64,000 bases of DNA from Phalacrocorax aristotelis. Its lineage: Eukaryota; Chordata; Aves; Suliformes; Phalacrocoracidae. The notes below the pieces were generated by a model, which saw only the letters and a program-made list of their open reading frames with translations, did no database searches and was not told the DNA's origin. Shown here piece after piece: positions 34,590 through 45,001 of this stretch (positions within the stretch are counted from its first letter, which is position 1; each line of letters opens with the position of its first letter). The DNA lies in the NCBI RefSeq assembly GCF_949628215.1, contig NC_134310.1, forward strand, positions 13,839,401 to 13,903,400, in the 5' to 3' direction. The position numbers and the translations under genes were made by a program.

Positions 34590-36974
34590 GTGAATGCCAT
34601 GATCAAGACTAGAGGGGCCCTGCTTCCAGCCAGGTGGAGGAAAGGGATAACCGGGCTTACTGGACTGTGTGGATCCGATGGCCTGGCACATCCGACACAC
34701 AGGATTATAAAGCTTTAGTGGACACCAGTGCACAGTGCACCCTAATGCCATCAAAATATATAGGGGCAGAACCCATCAGTATTGCTGGAGTGACAGGGGG
34801 ATCCCAAGCGCTAACTGTACTGGAGGCCGAAGTGAGCCTAACTGGGAATGAGTGGCAAAAGAACACCATCATGACTGGCCCCGAGGCTTCGTGCATCCTT
34901 GGCATAGACCACCTCAGGAGAGTGTATTTCAAGGACCCAAAAGGGTACAGGTGGGATTTTGGTGTAGCTGCCTTGGAGACGGAAGAAATTAAACATCTGT
35001 CTACCTTGCCCGGTCTCTCGAAGGACCCTTCTGTTGTGGGGTAGCTGAAGGTCAAAGAACAACAGGTGCTGATAGCCACCACAACAGTGCACCGACAGCA
35101 ATATCGCAACAACCGAGACTGATTCCCATCCATGAGCTCATTCATTGAATGCAGAGCCACGGAGCCATCAGTAAGACCCACTCACCCTTTAACAGTCCCA
35201 TATGGCCAGTGCGGAAGTCTAATGGAGAGTGGAGTCTAACAGTAGACTATCGTGACCTGAATGAAGTCACTCCGCTGTTGAGTGTTGCTGTGCCAGACAT
35301 GCTAGAACTTCAATATGAACTGGAGTCAAAGGCGGCCGAGTGGTATGCCACAATTGATAGCGTTAATGCATTCCTCTCAATCCCTCTGGCAGCAGAGTGC
35401 AGGCCACAGTTTGCTTTCACTTGGAGGGGGGTCCAGTACACCTGGAATCGACTGCCCCAGGGGTGGAAACACAGTCCTACCATTTGTCGTGGACTCATTC
35501 AGACTGTACTGGAACAGGGAGAAGCTCCAGAACACCTTCAATACATTGATGACATCATTGTGTTGGGCAATGCAGCGGAAGAAGTTTTTGAGAAAGGAGA
35601 GAAAATAGTCCAAATCCTTCTGAAAGCTGGTTTTGCCATAAAACAAAGTAAGGTGAAGGGACCCGCATAAGAGATTGAGTTTTTAGGAATCAAATCGCAA
35701 GATTGACGTTGTCCGATCCCAATGGATGTGATCAACAAAATAGCAGCCATGTCTCCACCAAATAGCAAAAAGGAAACACAAGCTTTTTTGGGCGTTGTGG
35801 GTTTTTGGAGAATGCATATTCCAAATTACAGTCTGATTGTAAGCCCTCTCTATCAAGTGACCCGGAAAAAGAATGATTTCAAATGGGGCCCTGAGCAACG
35901 ACAAGCCTTTGAACAGATTAAACGAGAAATAGTTCATGCAGTAGCTCTTGGGCCAGTCCAGGCAGGACAAGATGTAAAAAATGTGCTCTACACTGCAGCC
36001 GGGGAGAATGGCCCAACCTGGAGCCTCTGGCAGAAGGCACCAGGGGAGACCCGAGGTCAACCCCTAGGGTTTTGGAGTCAGGGATACAGAGGGTGCGAAG
36101 CCCGCTATACTCCAACTGAAAAAGAGCTATTGGCAGCATATGAAGGGGTCCAAGCTGCTTCAGAAGTGGTTGGTACTGAGGCACAGTTGCTCCTGGCACC
36201 CCGACTGCCAGTGCTGGATGTTCAAAGGAAACGTCCCTTCTACACACCATGCAACTGATGCTGCTACATGGAGTAAATGGGTTGCACTGATCACCCAGCG
36301 GGCTCGAGTAGGAAACCCCAGTCGCCCAGGAATCTTGGAAGTGATTATGGACTGACCAGAAGGCAAAGACTTTGGAATATGACCAGAGGAGGAAGTGACA
36401 CATGCTGAAGAAGCCCCACTCTATAACAAACTGCCAGAAAAAGATGAAAATCAATCCGCCCTGTTCACTGATGGGTCCTGTCGCCTTGTGGGAAAGCACC
36501 GGAGATGGAAGGCTGCTGTATGGAGTCCTACATGACAAGTAGCAGAAACTGCTGAAGGAGAAGGAGAATCGAGCCAGTTTGCTGAGGTAAAGGCCATCCA
36601 GCTGGCCTTAGACATTGCTGAACGGGAAAAGTGGCCAGTGCTCTATCTTTATACTGACTCCTGGATGGTGGCAAATGCCCTGTGGGGCTGGTTACAGCAG
36701 TGGAAGCAGAGGAACTGGCAGCGCAGAGGCAAACCCATCTGGGCTGCCACATTGTGGCAAGATATTGTTGCCCGGGTAGAGAACCTGATTGTAAAGGTAC
36801 GTCATGTGGATTCTCACGTCTCCATGAGTCGGGCCACTGAAGAACATCGGAACAACCGGCAGGTAGATCAGGCTGCCAAGATTGAAGTGGCTGAGGTGGA
36901 TCTGGACTGGCAACATAAGGGTGAACTATTTCTAGCTCGGTGGGCCCATGACACCTCAGGCCTTCAAGGGAGAG
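34590..36974 (+). pseudogene. pol: ERVL pro-pol, truncated at both ends
   Basis: Closely parallels 56370-58735. Protease region at 34634-35041 has KALVDTSAQ, where DTGA would be expected, so the active site is altered. RT (35149-35670) includes WPVRKSNGEWSLTVDYRDLN, FAFTWRGVQYTWNRLPQGWK and the catalytic YIDDIIV. Connection and RNase H continue in pieces (36466 FTDGSCRLVGKHRRWKAAVW; 36655 YTDSWMVANALWGW). Stops at 35671, 35704 and others. It is cut at 36974 by the ERVK LTR, before most of integrase. The class is ERV-L (spuma-related). Confidence 0.85.
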
Positions 36975-37508
36975 TGCTGACGCGGAAGTCACGGACACAG
37001 CACACGACCAATATGATCAAGCAAATGCCAGTTTATTACAGACACAGCACGGTTAATATAACTCTGCAACCACCTTATCACACACAAGCCTCTACTGTTT
37101 ATTATATACAATCCTGTTATTAGTTGGTCAGCACGGCCTTGGGCTTTATCCCAAGGATAGCTACTAGCAGCATCGGCAACTCCCGCCTTGTTTTGCTACG
37201 CTGTAACGAGACACTCCTGACGGTGGTATGGGATGCGCCCCCTGTTGACAGAGTAGCACCTGTGGCCAATCTTGGAATGCAACTTATCAGGAAGACATAA
37301 TGCCCTCCTACACATTCCCACAGTAAGTTCGTACCATGCTGCTTTGTAAGTCTTGGGATATACAAAATCACAGCTGTTATTAATAGCTACATACATTGGT
37401 TTTAACTCGCAACATCCTTGAGGCCTTCTTGTTCCCAGGCCGATTAATTCCACGCAGTCCAAGCCTGGATTGTTCACTACGTGTCCTTGGCTTTCCAGAT
37501 ATCCCTCA
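36975..37508 (-). repeat. 3'-side LTR of older ERVK
   Basis: 534 bp, tgctgacgcgg to gatatccctca. Shares its outer about 140 bases and inner about 110 bases with 50237-50631, but the centre is unrelated or much longer. Next to it lies the tract aattccccttttt. Confidence 0.8.
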
Positions 37509-37885
37509 AATTCCCCTTTTTGTTTTTGAGCAATCCAGGCTCCAGTCATCATGCGCTCTACTGCTTTCATGAAACACTTAAAGACACATCCTAATATTAG
37601 CACAGTTAATAATAATCCTAATAATAACACAAGCCCGTGGGTAATTAAATCTCTTACCCATCCTGAGATACCTAACCCAGTTAACCATGAATCAAAGACT
37701 AGAGACCTAGCTTTTAACTCATTGGTTAGTTTCCTAAGTCGATCTAGTTGCTGGTAAATTGAATTGCAGTTATCTGTAAGGTTCATACGAAATCCACGAG
37801 TGGCCGAGATCAACAATGGAGAGGAATGATAGGAGGAAATGCATCAGGGCAACAACCGTTGCTGTCCCAGATCTTCTCTCCATGG
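37509..37885 (-). pseudogene. env: older ERVK env, internally deleted
   Basis: A signal-peptide-like start at 37884 (MERRSGTATVVALMHFLLSF) ends after 37 codons. In an overlapping frame, 37816 to 37196 reads a transmembrane-subunit C terminus: LTDNCNSIYQQLDRLRKL, a hydrophobic span around HGLVLLLGLLLTVLILGCVF, and a cytoplasmic tail running into the LTR. Nearly all of the surface subunit and the first part of the transmembrane subunit are gone. The first ATG overlaps the end of integrase, as is common for env starts. Confidence 0.7.
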
Positions 37886-38483
37886 TTTCACCCAGCGGCT
37901 AGGCACCCACCGTGGACCTTCGTCTGTCAAAACACAAACATAACCTCGACCAGTCATTTTTACTTCTGCGGGACCCTTCCATTCCCCAGTTTTTAAATCT
38001 CGATACTGTACTTTTACTGAGTCAGTTTTTTGTAGTCCACATTGCAATGACAGATGGTGAATTACAATTGGAGGAGAGTCACGGTCTCCTGTTAACCTCA
38101 AATAGTTTAGAATGTAAATTGATTTTGCAAGACGTTCAGAAGGAGCCAGTTCTCCCCCTTTTTGTTTTTGCAACAGTGATTTCAAGGTAGCATGTGCACG
38201 TTCCACAATGGCCTGTCCTGTAGGGGAGTGGGGTATGCCAGTTACTCTGCGAATGCCCCACAATTGGCAAAAGTGTTCGAATGTTTGTGAAATATATGTA
38301 GGGCCATTATCTGTTTTTATTTCCTGAGGAGTTCCTAAAGCAGCAATGGCCGCATGCATATGCTTCACAACATGTTTGGCTGATTCTCCTGTTTGAGCAG
38401 TGGCCCACAATGCATGGGAATAAGTATCAATGCTGACATGCACATATTTTTGACGCCCAAATTCTGTAATATGAGTGACGTCC
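37844..38483 (-). pseudogene. pol: older ERVK integrase, C-terminal part
   Basis: Reads VTHITEFGRQKYVHVSIDTY, then KTDNGPTYIS (second catalytic Asp), PTGQAIVERAH (catalytic Glu) and a C-terminal PRWVPSRWVKPW. It continues the integrase interrupted at 45489: the TSD ACGTCC is at 38478-38483 on this side. The open frame appears longer only because it reads a few codons of the inserted LTR (MAACFPRSPQ). Confidence 0.88.
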
Positions 38484-38947
38484 TGCGGCGAGCGAGGAAA
38501 GCAAGCAGCCAACTCAACGTGAGTGATAGAGCAAGCTTCAGTTTTATTTTTAAGTCACAGCACTTTTATATGCTCTTGTAAACAAGCTTCAACAATTACT
38601 TCATACGGATTGCGACACCTCCTTAACGAACAGTCTATTTCTGTACTTCGTGCCTAAACTCCTTGTTGTTTGTCGGATGCTCTCAAGGCCGAGAGATATC
38701 CCTGCCTTTCTTCTTTGCTCTCAAGGCCGAGATATCTCTCGCCTTTCTTCCTCCTCCTGGTGACTTGCAGATTCTCTGTAATTTCCCATCATCGGGTCTG
38801 ATCTCTGTAATTTTCCATCAGCGGGTCTGACACTGGGTCTGTAGTCAAGCTAATTCCATCGCGTACCTATAATCCTCCAGCCCGCTTTCTATCTCAAACA
38901 ACTTATCAGGGGACCCGCATGTGGATTCAAGCCTATAGTTTCCCACA
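38484..38947 (-). repeat. 3' LTR of young ERVK
   Basis: 464 bp, one visible difference from the 5' LTR. It contains the final env codons and stop (38845). Left flank ACGTCC. Confidence 0.95.
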
Positions 38948-40212
38948 TTTCCCCCTTTTTCTTTTGTTCCTTGAGAAAGGAACACGGCACTCATACTTCT
39001 TTCCATCATTCGTCGCATACATTGCGATATACAAGGAACACACATTAATACAATGATAAACAGTATAAATATCATTAGTCCCATCTGCAAAATACTCTTA
39101 ATCCAATTGCCAATGCCCCATCCATTAAACAAGCTGTTAAACCAATGCCATGGATCATCCTCCCTAAGTTCTGAGACCCTCCTTCTTAAGCTCTCAATAC
39201 TTGCATGTATTGATTCCGAATGATCTGATAGATTCATGCAACACATCCCTTCAAACTCAGCACACCCATGTCCTTGGGCTAAAAGCAAAAAATCTATGGC
39301 TGCGCGGTTTTGCAGCGTAGCGTGTCTTACAGAGCCTACATCTAGTAATAAGTCGGATAATGCCTTTGATGTGGCATTTGTTTGCTTAGCTAGCCAACAC
39401 CCTAGCTTGTTTAATGTCGTGAGGCTTTGAGCAACACCAACTCCAGGAGCCAAGAAGGAAGCAGCTATGATCTTTGCCGGATTCCAAAACTCAGCTGTAG
39501 AGTCACAGCTGTTCTCAAACTTATGAGTGCTCCTTTTGCTTCTCATCTTTCTATAATGTTGATAAATCATTGAAGTGTTAGGAGTAAGAAGTGTTAGGCG
39601 ACCTATAGAGCAAGGCCCTCCCTTTATATGTGACGGGATGCCAGGCCAAGCCCGGTCTCCACAAATTAAAAACAAACCTGCAGGTAGCGCAATAGGCATA
39701 TTGCTAGAGCGTGAGATATTTGCAGAGGTGTAGTTACACCAAGCAGTGGCATTTTTATATACACTTAGGGTGGCATTCACAGGCCAAGAAAGAGACTGGT
39801 TTCGTTCCGTATAATTAAAGTATAAGCAAGCATCCATTGACAAAGAACCCAATAGCTCAAGCTCTTGTGGCTCGAGATTAGTTTGAGGGCGATGGACTGC
39901 CCAACCGTCCCAATTATTCACACAATTCTGGGGAGTATCACAAAGGCTCCCTAAGTGTGGTGTATTTTGTGGTATCACTAGCGTCCAATTATCAACCGGC
40001 ACTCCAACCAAACAGGTGGAGAGGGGATTTCCTGGCGATGACAATGATAGGCAGATGGAATCTTGGCCTGTTAGATTTGCCAGGGTAACCCGTACATTCT
40101 GTTTTGGCTGGGGCGGTATGTACATGCCCTCGGTGATTCTTATCACGATACTTACGATGACTAACGGGAGTACTATTGATTTGTCTAATCCAGTCAAGGG
40201 TGTACAATTCAT
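38845..40212 (-). CDS. env: young ERVK Env glycoprotein
   Basis: 455 codons. An N-terminal hydrophobic signal segment (SIVLPLVIVSIVI) is followed by a short surface subunit with many N-glycosylation sites (for example NLT, NYT, NAT), then the furin-type site RSKRS at about residue 230. The transmembrane subunit has an internal fusion-peptide-like stretch (IIAASFLAPGVGVAQ), an LQNRAAIDFLLLAQGHGC region and CCMNLSDHS, the alpharetrovirus-like immunosuppressive/CX6CC area. A membrane span around MGLMIFILFIIVLMCVPC follows. The last about 33 codons lie inside the 3' LTR. It would mediate entry; the surface part is short compared with exogenous alpharetroviruses, so receptor binding may be lost or altered. 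Probably made from a spliced RNA. Confidence 0.9.
   Translation of the reverse strand: MNCTPLTGLDKSIVLPLVIVSIVIRITEGMYIPPQPKQNVRVTLANLTGQDSICLSLSSPGNPLSTCLVGVPVDNWTLVIPQNTPHLGSLCDTPQNCVNNWDGWAVHRPQTNLEPQELELLGSLSMDACLYFNYTERNQSLSWPVNATLSVYKNATAWCNYTSANISRSSNMPIALPAGLFLICGDRAWPGIPSHIKGGPCSIGRLTLLTPNTSMIYQHYRKMRSKRSTHKFENSCDSTAEFWNPAKIIAASFLAPGVGVAQSLTTLNKLGCWLAKQTNATSKALSDLLLDVGSVRHATLQNRAAIDFLLLAQGHGCAEFEGMCCMNLSDHSESIHASIESLRRRVSELREDDPWHWFNSLFNGWGIGNWIKSILQMGLMIFILFIIVLMCVPCISQCMRRMMERSMSAVFLSQGTKEKGGNVGNYRLESTCGSPDKLFEIESGLEDYRYAMELA
38948..38965 (-). other. polypurine tract of young ERVK
   Basis: tttccccctttttcttttg on plus is a purine run on minus, abutting the 3' LTR at 38947. It lies within the env coding frame. 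Confidence 0.88.
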
Positions 40213-40425
40213 ATCGTCTAGAACCCTCTATTTCGTGGCCTGTGATGATTAAAACCTTATGTGTCTGTGATGGGTGATAGTAGCAACTGTCACACCACCC
40301 CCTAGCTCGATGGGTTCTTACCCACCCGCGCTGTTGACAGCTATGACACTCTCTTAGTACCCAGGGTCAGCACTTATTACATTGGGGACATTCTATCCGT
40401 ATCCTGGCTACCTCTACCGGTGCAG
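40213..40425 (-). other. pol-env spacer of young ERVK
   Basis: About 210 bases between the pol stop and the env start without a sizeable frame. It may hold the env splice acceptor, but I cannot place it with confidence. Confidence 0.4.
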
Positions 40426-43023
40426 TCATACGTCTTCACTGTCTCCTGTCACTTCGCAGATTTCGTTCTTCTGTTCGTTAGGCATAGCCTTTACCCATCT
40501 ACTGGGTATCCATCTTGGACCTGTGGGGGTAAGCACACACATGTAACCTCGACCAAAATATTTGACTTCTACGGGCCCTTGCCATAGACCAGTGGAAGGG
40601 TCTCGATACTTTACCATTACTGCCTGTCTTGACTCCTTCCTACCGTCATTCCCATGCACCCACGCAGGAGGGTTATCGTGTTCTGCAAATATGCACAAGT
40701 GATTTAATACAAACAAAACTTTTGCAAGCCGTTCTTGTACATCTTTTACGTCTCGAAATTTGTTTAGATATTGTTTTAGAGTCTGGTGCGCCCTCTCAAT
40801 TATTGCTTGCCCTGTGGGTGAATGTGGAATGCCCGTGAGATGGCGTACCCCCCATGCCTGTAAAAATTTCCTAACCTTCTGACTACAATATGCTGACCCA
40901 TTGTCTGTCTTAATCTGTGTTGGAGTTCCCATTACAGCAAAACAGACTGTTAAATGACGTATAACATGGATGGCCTTTTCCCCTGACTGTGCTGTTGCCC
41001 ATAAAAACTTGCTATAGGTATCGATAGTAACGTGAACATATTTTAGTTTCCCAAATTCTGACACATGCGTAACGTCCATTTGCCATATTTCCCTGGCCTG
41101 AAGGCCTCTGGGATTAACTCCTAGCCCTATGCCTGGTCCGTGATGGCTGCAGGTAGGGCAGGCTCGTACGATTCCCCGGGCTTCTTCCAAGGTGACTTGA
41201 AATTGTTTCTTTAAACCTCTTGCGTTCTGGTGAAAGGTTTGGTGAGATTCTCGTGCTTTAGCGAATTCGCTCACTGGCGCCGTAATGGCGACGAGCTTGT
41301 CAGCGCGATCATTTCCTTCCCCCAAACCTTCTGTCCACTGGTGGCTTCGTATGTGAATAATACAATATGGCAATGTTCGTTGTTTAATGGCGGATTGAAG
41401 CTGTCTTAGGAGTTCAAATAACTGTGGGTTTTGTACTTCTTTTAAACGTGCATCTTCGATGCGGTTAACAATTCCAGCCACATAAAAAGAGTCAGTTACC
41501 ACGTTCAACGCTTTCATCATCCAGCGAGAAAATGTCCATACTACAGCGGCTAGCTCCAACGTCTGTAAAGAGTCACATGGCTCGGCATGTATTAATTGAT
41601 ATTTCCATTGACCGTCTTCATGCCATGTCGCTGCTGCTCTCCTGGAACGTTTACCAGCATCCGTATAGACAGTCACTGCTTCTATTATGGGTACTGCTTT
41701 GCGTTTCGGCCTTTCCATCCAGCTGTTATTGCTGATCCATTTAAGAACGGGAGCTTTTATTGATTCCAGTTTGATTTCTATTGCTTCTGTTAATAAGCTT
41801 GATTGTAGCGCTGGGGAATTCCTCAGCCACCACTCCAGATCCTCTCGCTTTACTGGTAGGTAGATAGTATGTGGCTCTGCTCCTATTATTTGAAGGATAC
41901 GAGACCGACCTTTTTTAATTATCTCTGCCAATTCTTCCGTCTTTTCTTGAATCGTTGTCCTCGGCTGTAGGCTTGTAAATATCCATTCCAACACCCTTAT
42001 CTTCTCCCCCTTTTTCTTTTTGCACTGAGTAAGTGCACCCAAAATGTGAGTAGAACCATGGAGTATGGTGAGATCGATGGGGAGATCGGGGTCTAGCCGG
42101 TCTACTGCTCTCTGAACGATCTCGGAGCTAAGACGTTGTATCATAGAGGTTTGTTCGGCAGTCGGTCGGACCGGCGCGGCAGGGTCAGTGCCCTTTAACA
42201 TAGGGCGAAGAACCTCCAAGTCATCATTAGTGATTCCGGCTACTGGCCGTAGCCATTGTAAGTCTCCTAACAGCCGTTGAGCATCATTGAGGGTTTTAAT
42301 TGCTGTGTGTAACGTAAGTTTCTGTGGACTTACTTGAGAGTCACTGATGCGCCATCCGAGGTATTTCCATACTGGCGAACGTTGAACCTTCTCTGCTGCG
42401 ATTACTAGGTCGTGTAGCTGGAGCTGTTGCTGTAAATATAATTCTTGCTGTGCCGAGAAGGGTTGTTGTTGCGCGAACAAGATGTCATCCATGTAATGGT
42501 AAATTATAGTGTCCGGCCATTGCTGCCGCACATTTTTTAATGCAGCATCTACGAAAAGTTGACACAGAGTAGGGCTATTCTTCATGCCTTGTGGCAATAC
42601 TGTCCATTCGAAACGTAAGTCAGGACCCTCTCTGTTGATTGCTGGTAATGTAAATGCAAATCGCTGGGTATCCTGAGGATGCAGCTTTATAGTAAAGAAG
42701 CAGTCCTTTAAGTCAATAATTAGCAAATGCCAACCAGCTGGTAACATGGCTGGATTTGGAAGGCCAGGCTGTAAAGCCCCCATCGCTTGCATTTGCTGAT
42801 TTACTGCCCGTAAATCATGTAACAGCCTGTATTTCCCTGACTTTTTCTTGATAACAAAAATAGGGGTGTTCCAGGGGCTTGTCGACGGTCGGAGATGTCC
42901 TTGATCTAATTGTTCTTTTATTAATATGTGGGCTTGCTGTAGACTTTCCCGTTTGAGCGGCCACTGCCCGACCCATACTGGCTCTTCTGTGAGCCATGCT
43001 GATCTTCTGTGGACGAGTGTCCA
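40426..43023 (-). CDS. pol: young ERVK Pol: RT, RNase H, integrase
   Basis: An uninterrupted frame of about 866 codons. RT begins near PVWVGQWPLKRE, with [22 protein letters not shown] (first catalytic Asp), VLPQGMKNSPTLCQ and YHYMDDILFA (YMDD). RNase H: VTVYTDAGKRS, ELAAVVW, VVTDSFYV, and an NDRADKL end. Integrase: H..H..C..C zinc site (HQTFHQNAR to CPTC), IWQMDVTHV, KTDNGSAYCS, QAIIERAH (D,D,E) and PRWIPSRWVKA. It is in the gag frame, but TAG (43036-43038) and TGA (43024-43026) intervene. The normal frameshift route through pro is lost, so expression is doubtful even though the enzyme domains are complete. Confidence 0.93.
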   Translation of the reverse strand, partial: WTLVHRRSAWLTEEPVWVGQWPLKRESLQQAHILIKEQLDQGHLRPSTSPWNTPIFVIKKKSGKYRLLHDLRAVNQQMQAMGALQPGLPNPAMLPAGWHLLIIDLKDCFFTIKLHPQDTQRFAFTLPAINREGPDLRFEWTVLPQGMKNSPTLCQLFVDAALKNVRQQWPDTIIYHYMDDILFAQQQPFSAQQELYLQQQLQLHDLVIAAEKVQRSPVWKYLGWRISDSQVSPQKLTLHTAIKTLNDAQRLLGDLQWLRPVAGITNDDLEVLRPMLKGTDPAAPVRPTAEQTSMIQRLSSEIVQRAVDRLDPDLPIDLTILHGSTHILGALTQCKKKKGEKIRVLEWIFTSLQPRTTIQEKTEELAEIIKKGRSRILQIIGAEPHTIYLPVKREDLEWWLRNSPALQSSLLTEAIEIKLESIKAPVLKWISNNSWMERPKRKAVPIIEAVTVYTDAGKRSRRAAATWHEDGQWKYQLIHAEPCDSLQTLELAAVVWTFSRWMMKALNVVTDSFYVAGIVNRIEDARLKEVQNPQLFELLRQLQSAIKQRTLPYCIIHIRSHQWTEGLGEGNDRADKLVAITAPVSEFAKARESHQTFHQNARGLKKQFQVTLEEARGIVRACPTCSHHGPGIGLGVNPRGLQAREIWQMDVTHVSEFGKLKYVHVTIDTYSKFLWATAQSGEKAIHVIRHLTVCFAVMGTPTQIKTDNGSAYCSQKVRKFLQAWGVRHLTGIPHSPTGQAIIERAHQTLKQYLNKFRDVKDVQERLAKVLFVLNHLCIFAEHDNPPAWVHGNDGRKESRQAVMVKYRDPSTGLWQGPVEVKYFGRGYMCVLTPTGPRWIPSRWVKAMPNEQKNEICEVTGDSEDV

Positions 43024-43264
43024 TCAAAGTGACATCTACTGCTGTTGCCAAGTCCAAGCCGAGGCTTCCTCTGGTGGCGGGTTGCAAATTGGAAGCTGGC
43101 CGGAGCTGCTCGGCACGACTGGTGGCGTGGTGACGGAGTGCTGAGAAGTCACTGGAGCCGCAATTGGTGCCTGCGCGCTGCGACTCTGGGTGCTCAGCTT
43201 CCCGTTTCCCGAACGCCGGCAGGCAGCTGTATTGTGGCTTTGAGCTTGGCAGTGTTTGCACCAT
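42815..43264 (-). pseudogene. pro: young ERVK pro stub (dUTPase start only)
   Basis: In the frame offset from gag, overlapping its 3' end, the reading reaches GSLGLDLATAVDVTLMDT, the first dUTPase motif. It then runs out of frame through the start of RT to 42815. The rest of dUTPase and the whole protease (present in the older copy at 47605-48243) are missing. Compared with that copy roughly 700-750 bases are deleted. Confidence 0.85.
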
Positions 43265-44778
43265 AAGTTAGCTTCGCTGCACTGTCTCTTCATGTGTTCT
43301 GCTTTTCCGCAGCGGAAGCATCTAAAAGTAGCTGGCCCTCTGTTAGGGTTTTTAGCTAGACCCAATGGGGCGAGAGCGGCACAAACCTGTTGTTGAACCT
43401 GTACCATTCCCTGCCCAACTTCCCTCAGTGCCTCAACTAACATAGCTTGAGGACCGGTAGGTACTCGACTCATGCGTTCAAGCATCACCTCAATGCCTGC
43501 GTCTAGGGGAAGTGTAATTAAAATACTTTTAGTAGCTTGGTTGGAGTTTTCCATAACACATTGACGCAGCAATGGGCCCTTCATAAACTCAGGTAAGTCG
43601 GTACGATCTAACGCTTCTGTAACTCGATCCACAAATGTGGCAAAAAGCTCTTCCCTCCCTTGCTTAATCGACATGTAAGAAGGGGTGATTGGTGCTGTTT
43701 TGACGCGCTGTAAGGCGTCCCTTGCTAGCCTCATTGATTCCCTTAATACATCAGGGCCTGTCTGCATTTGCATGTCTAGAGACGAGAAGGGTCCTGTTCC
43801 CATAAGTTGTTCTACTATTACTCCTGCTAGCGGATCGTTTTGCTGGCGCTGGGTGTTTGCCGATCTATCGCATAGGGCGTGCCAGTGAGCCTGCCATAAA
43901 AGCTGCTGCGACTGTGTCAGTATGAACTTCATAATGTTTTTAATATCCTCGGGACAAAGCAGCCCGCTTCCCCAAATGTAATTTAGCATCTGTCTGGTCG
44001 GCTCACTGTGTACACCCGATTCGCTGACCGTACTTCTCAGCTGGTTCAAGATTTTCCAATCAAGAGGAGTATGGTGTGCGAATAAATTTTGATTGTTAGC
44101 AGGGTCCGGTTGATAGATGACAGGGAAAGCCTGAGCCAACAAGTCGGCGGTCTCTAGGTCCCCATTTTGTAATGCCTCTAACCCGATTTTCCGCCAGTCA
44201 ACTCGGCTGCGCACACTAGGCACAGAACGGTGACTAGACGGGGTGCTCGGCTTATTTTCCTCCACCGGAGAAACTACATCACATAAATTTTCAATATCTT
44301 CACCTCCCTTTCCCAAGCTTATTCCTTCTCCGCTAGTTTCTACAGATCCACCAGGAGGAGGAGGAGGGGGAGGAGGAGGAATAAGGGGCTTTCGAGGTAC
44401 GGTAACTGGGATCCCCGAGAAGGGAGGCGAAGGATTGCCTAAGCCAATTCCAATCTTTCCAGCATTGGGGTCACAATTGTCTAGCCGATCAGAGGCGGCT
44501 GTTGCTAATCTTTTTTCAGTTTTATATTTTTTCATACAGTTAATCACTTCCCGCCAAGGTTTCATTAGCTTTTTCGCTGTCTTATCGTCATCTATCACCA
44601 AGTCCCACAAACAATCACCATAAGCTCTCCACTCCTCTACTTCAAAAATCGACTCTGGTTCTTTAAAGAACCCTTTCGCTTTGCCCACTGCAACTAGCCC
44701 TGACAAGTCTTTTAACTGACTTACTCCCCGCTTTTCTAAAAAGTGCTTTAATAATTCAAAAGCTACCTCGACCTCCAT
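43036..44778 (-). CDS. gag: young ERVK Gag polyprotein
   Basis: 580 codons from ATG at 44778 to TAG at 43036. The N-terminal matrix part (about 1-110) is alpha/betaretroviral in style. A proline run (PLIPPPPPPPPPGG) near residue 130 may serve as a late domain (inference). Capsid spans roughly residues 195-430, with FPVIYQPDPANNQNLFAHHT and a major homology region at IKQGREELFATFVDRV. Nucleocapsid has two zinc knuckles: CFRCGKAEHMKRQC and CKHCQAQSHNTAAC. It ends WTWQQQ, like the older copy. Gag assembles particles and packages RNA; without protease in cis it would stay uncleaved. This start is the first ATG after the leader. Confidence 0.93.
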   Translation of the reverse strand: MEVEVAFELLKHFLEKRGVSQLKDLSGLVAVGKAKGFFKEPESIFEVEEWRAYGDCLWDLVIDDDKTAKKLMKPWREVINCMKKYKTEKRLATAASDRLDNCDPNAGKIGIGLGNPSPPFSGIPVTVPRKPLIPPPPPPPPPGGSVETSGEGISLGKGGEDIENLCDVVSPVEENKPSTPSSHRSVPSVRSRVDWRKIGLEALQNGDLETADLLAQAFPVIYQPDPANNQNLFAHHTPLDWKILNQLRSTVSESGVHSEPTRQMLNYIWGSGLLCPEDIKNIMKFILTQSQQLLWQAHWHALCDRSANTQRQQNDPLAGVIVEQLMGTGPFSSLDMQMQTGPDVLRESMRLARDALQRVKTAPITPSYMSIKQGREELFATFVDRVTEALDRTDLPEFMKGPLLRQCVMENSNQATKSILITLPLDAGIEVMLERMSRVPTGPQAMLVEALREVGQGMVQVQQQVCAALAPLGLAKNPNRGPATFRCFRCGKAEHMKRQCSEANLWCKHCQAQSHNTAACRRSGNGKLSTQSRSAQAPIAAPVTSQHSVTTPPVVPSSSGQLPICNPPPEEASAWTWQQQ

Positions 44779-45001
44779 CGCCCGATGTGAGGATAAATCA
44801 GCGTCGTTTGTACGGCTCTCGCTCCCGGGTTAGCTTCAACTGCGGAAAGCGGATCCCCTCTTGAATTCCGAGGTTGGATCCAGGCCGGAGGGTCGGAACG
44901 TATCAGAAATGATGCATAAATCGACTCCTCTTTTGCCCCCTGGCCGCCGTCTGCCAGTGCGTCTCCGTCTCTCGCTGCCGTATCAGAAATAGTCCTTTTC
45001 A

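Noticed and set aside
38845..40212. Env as a captured host (syncytin-like) gene
   Set aside because: It sits in a very young complete-ended provirus; no sign of long-term conservation can be seen in one sequence.
44243..44623. glycine-run protein on plus strand
   Set aside because: Complement of the proline run of the young ERVK Gag.
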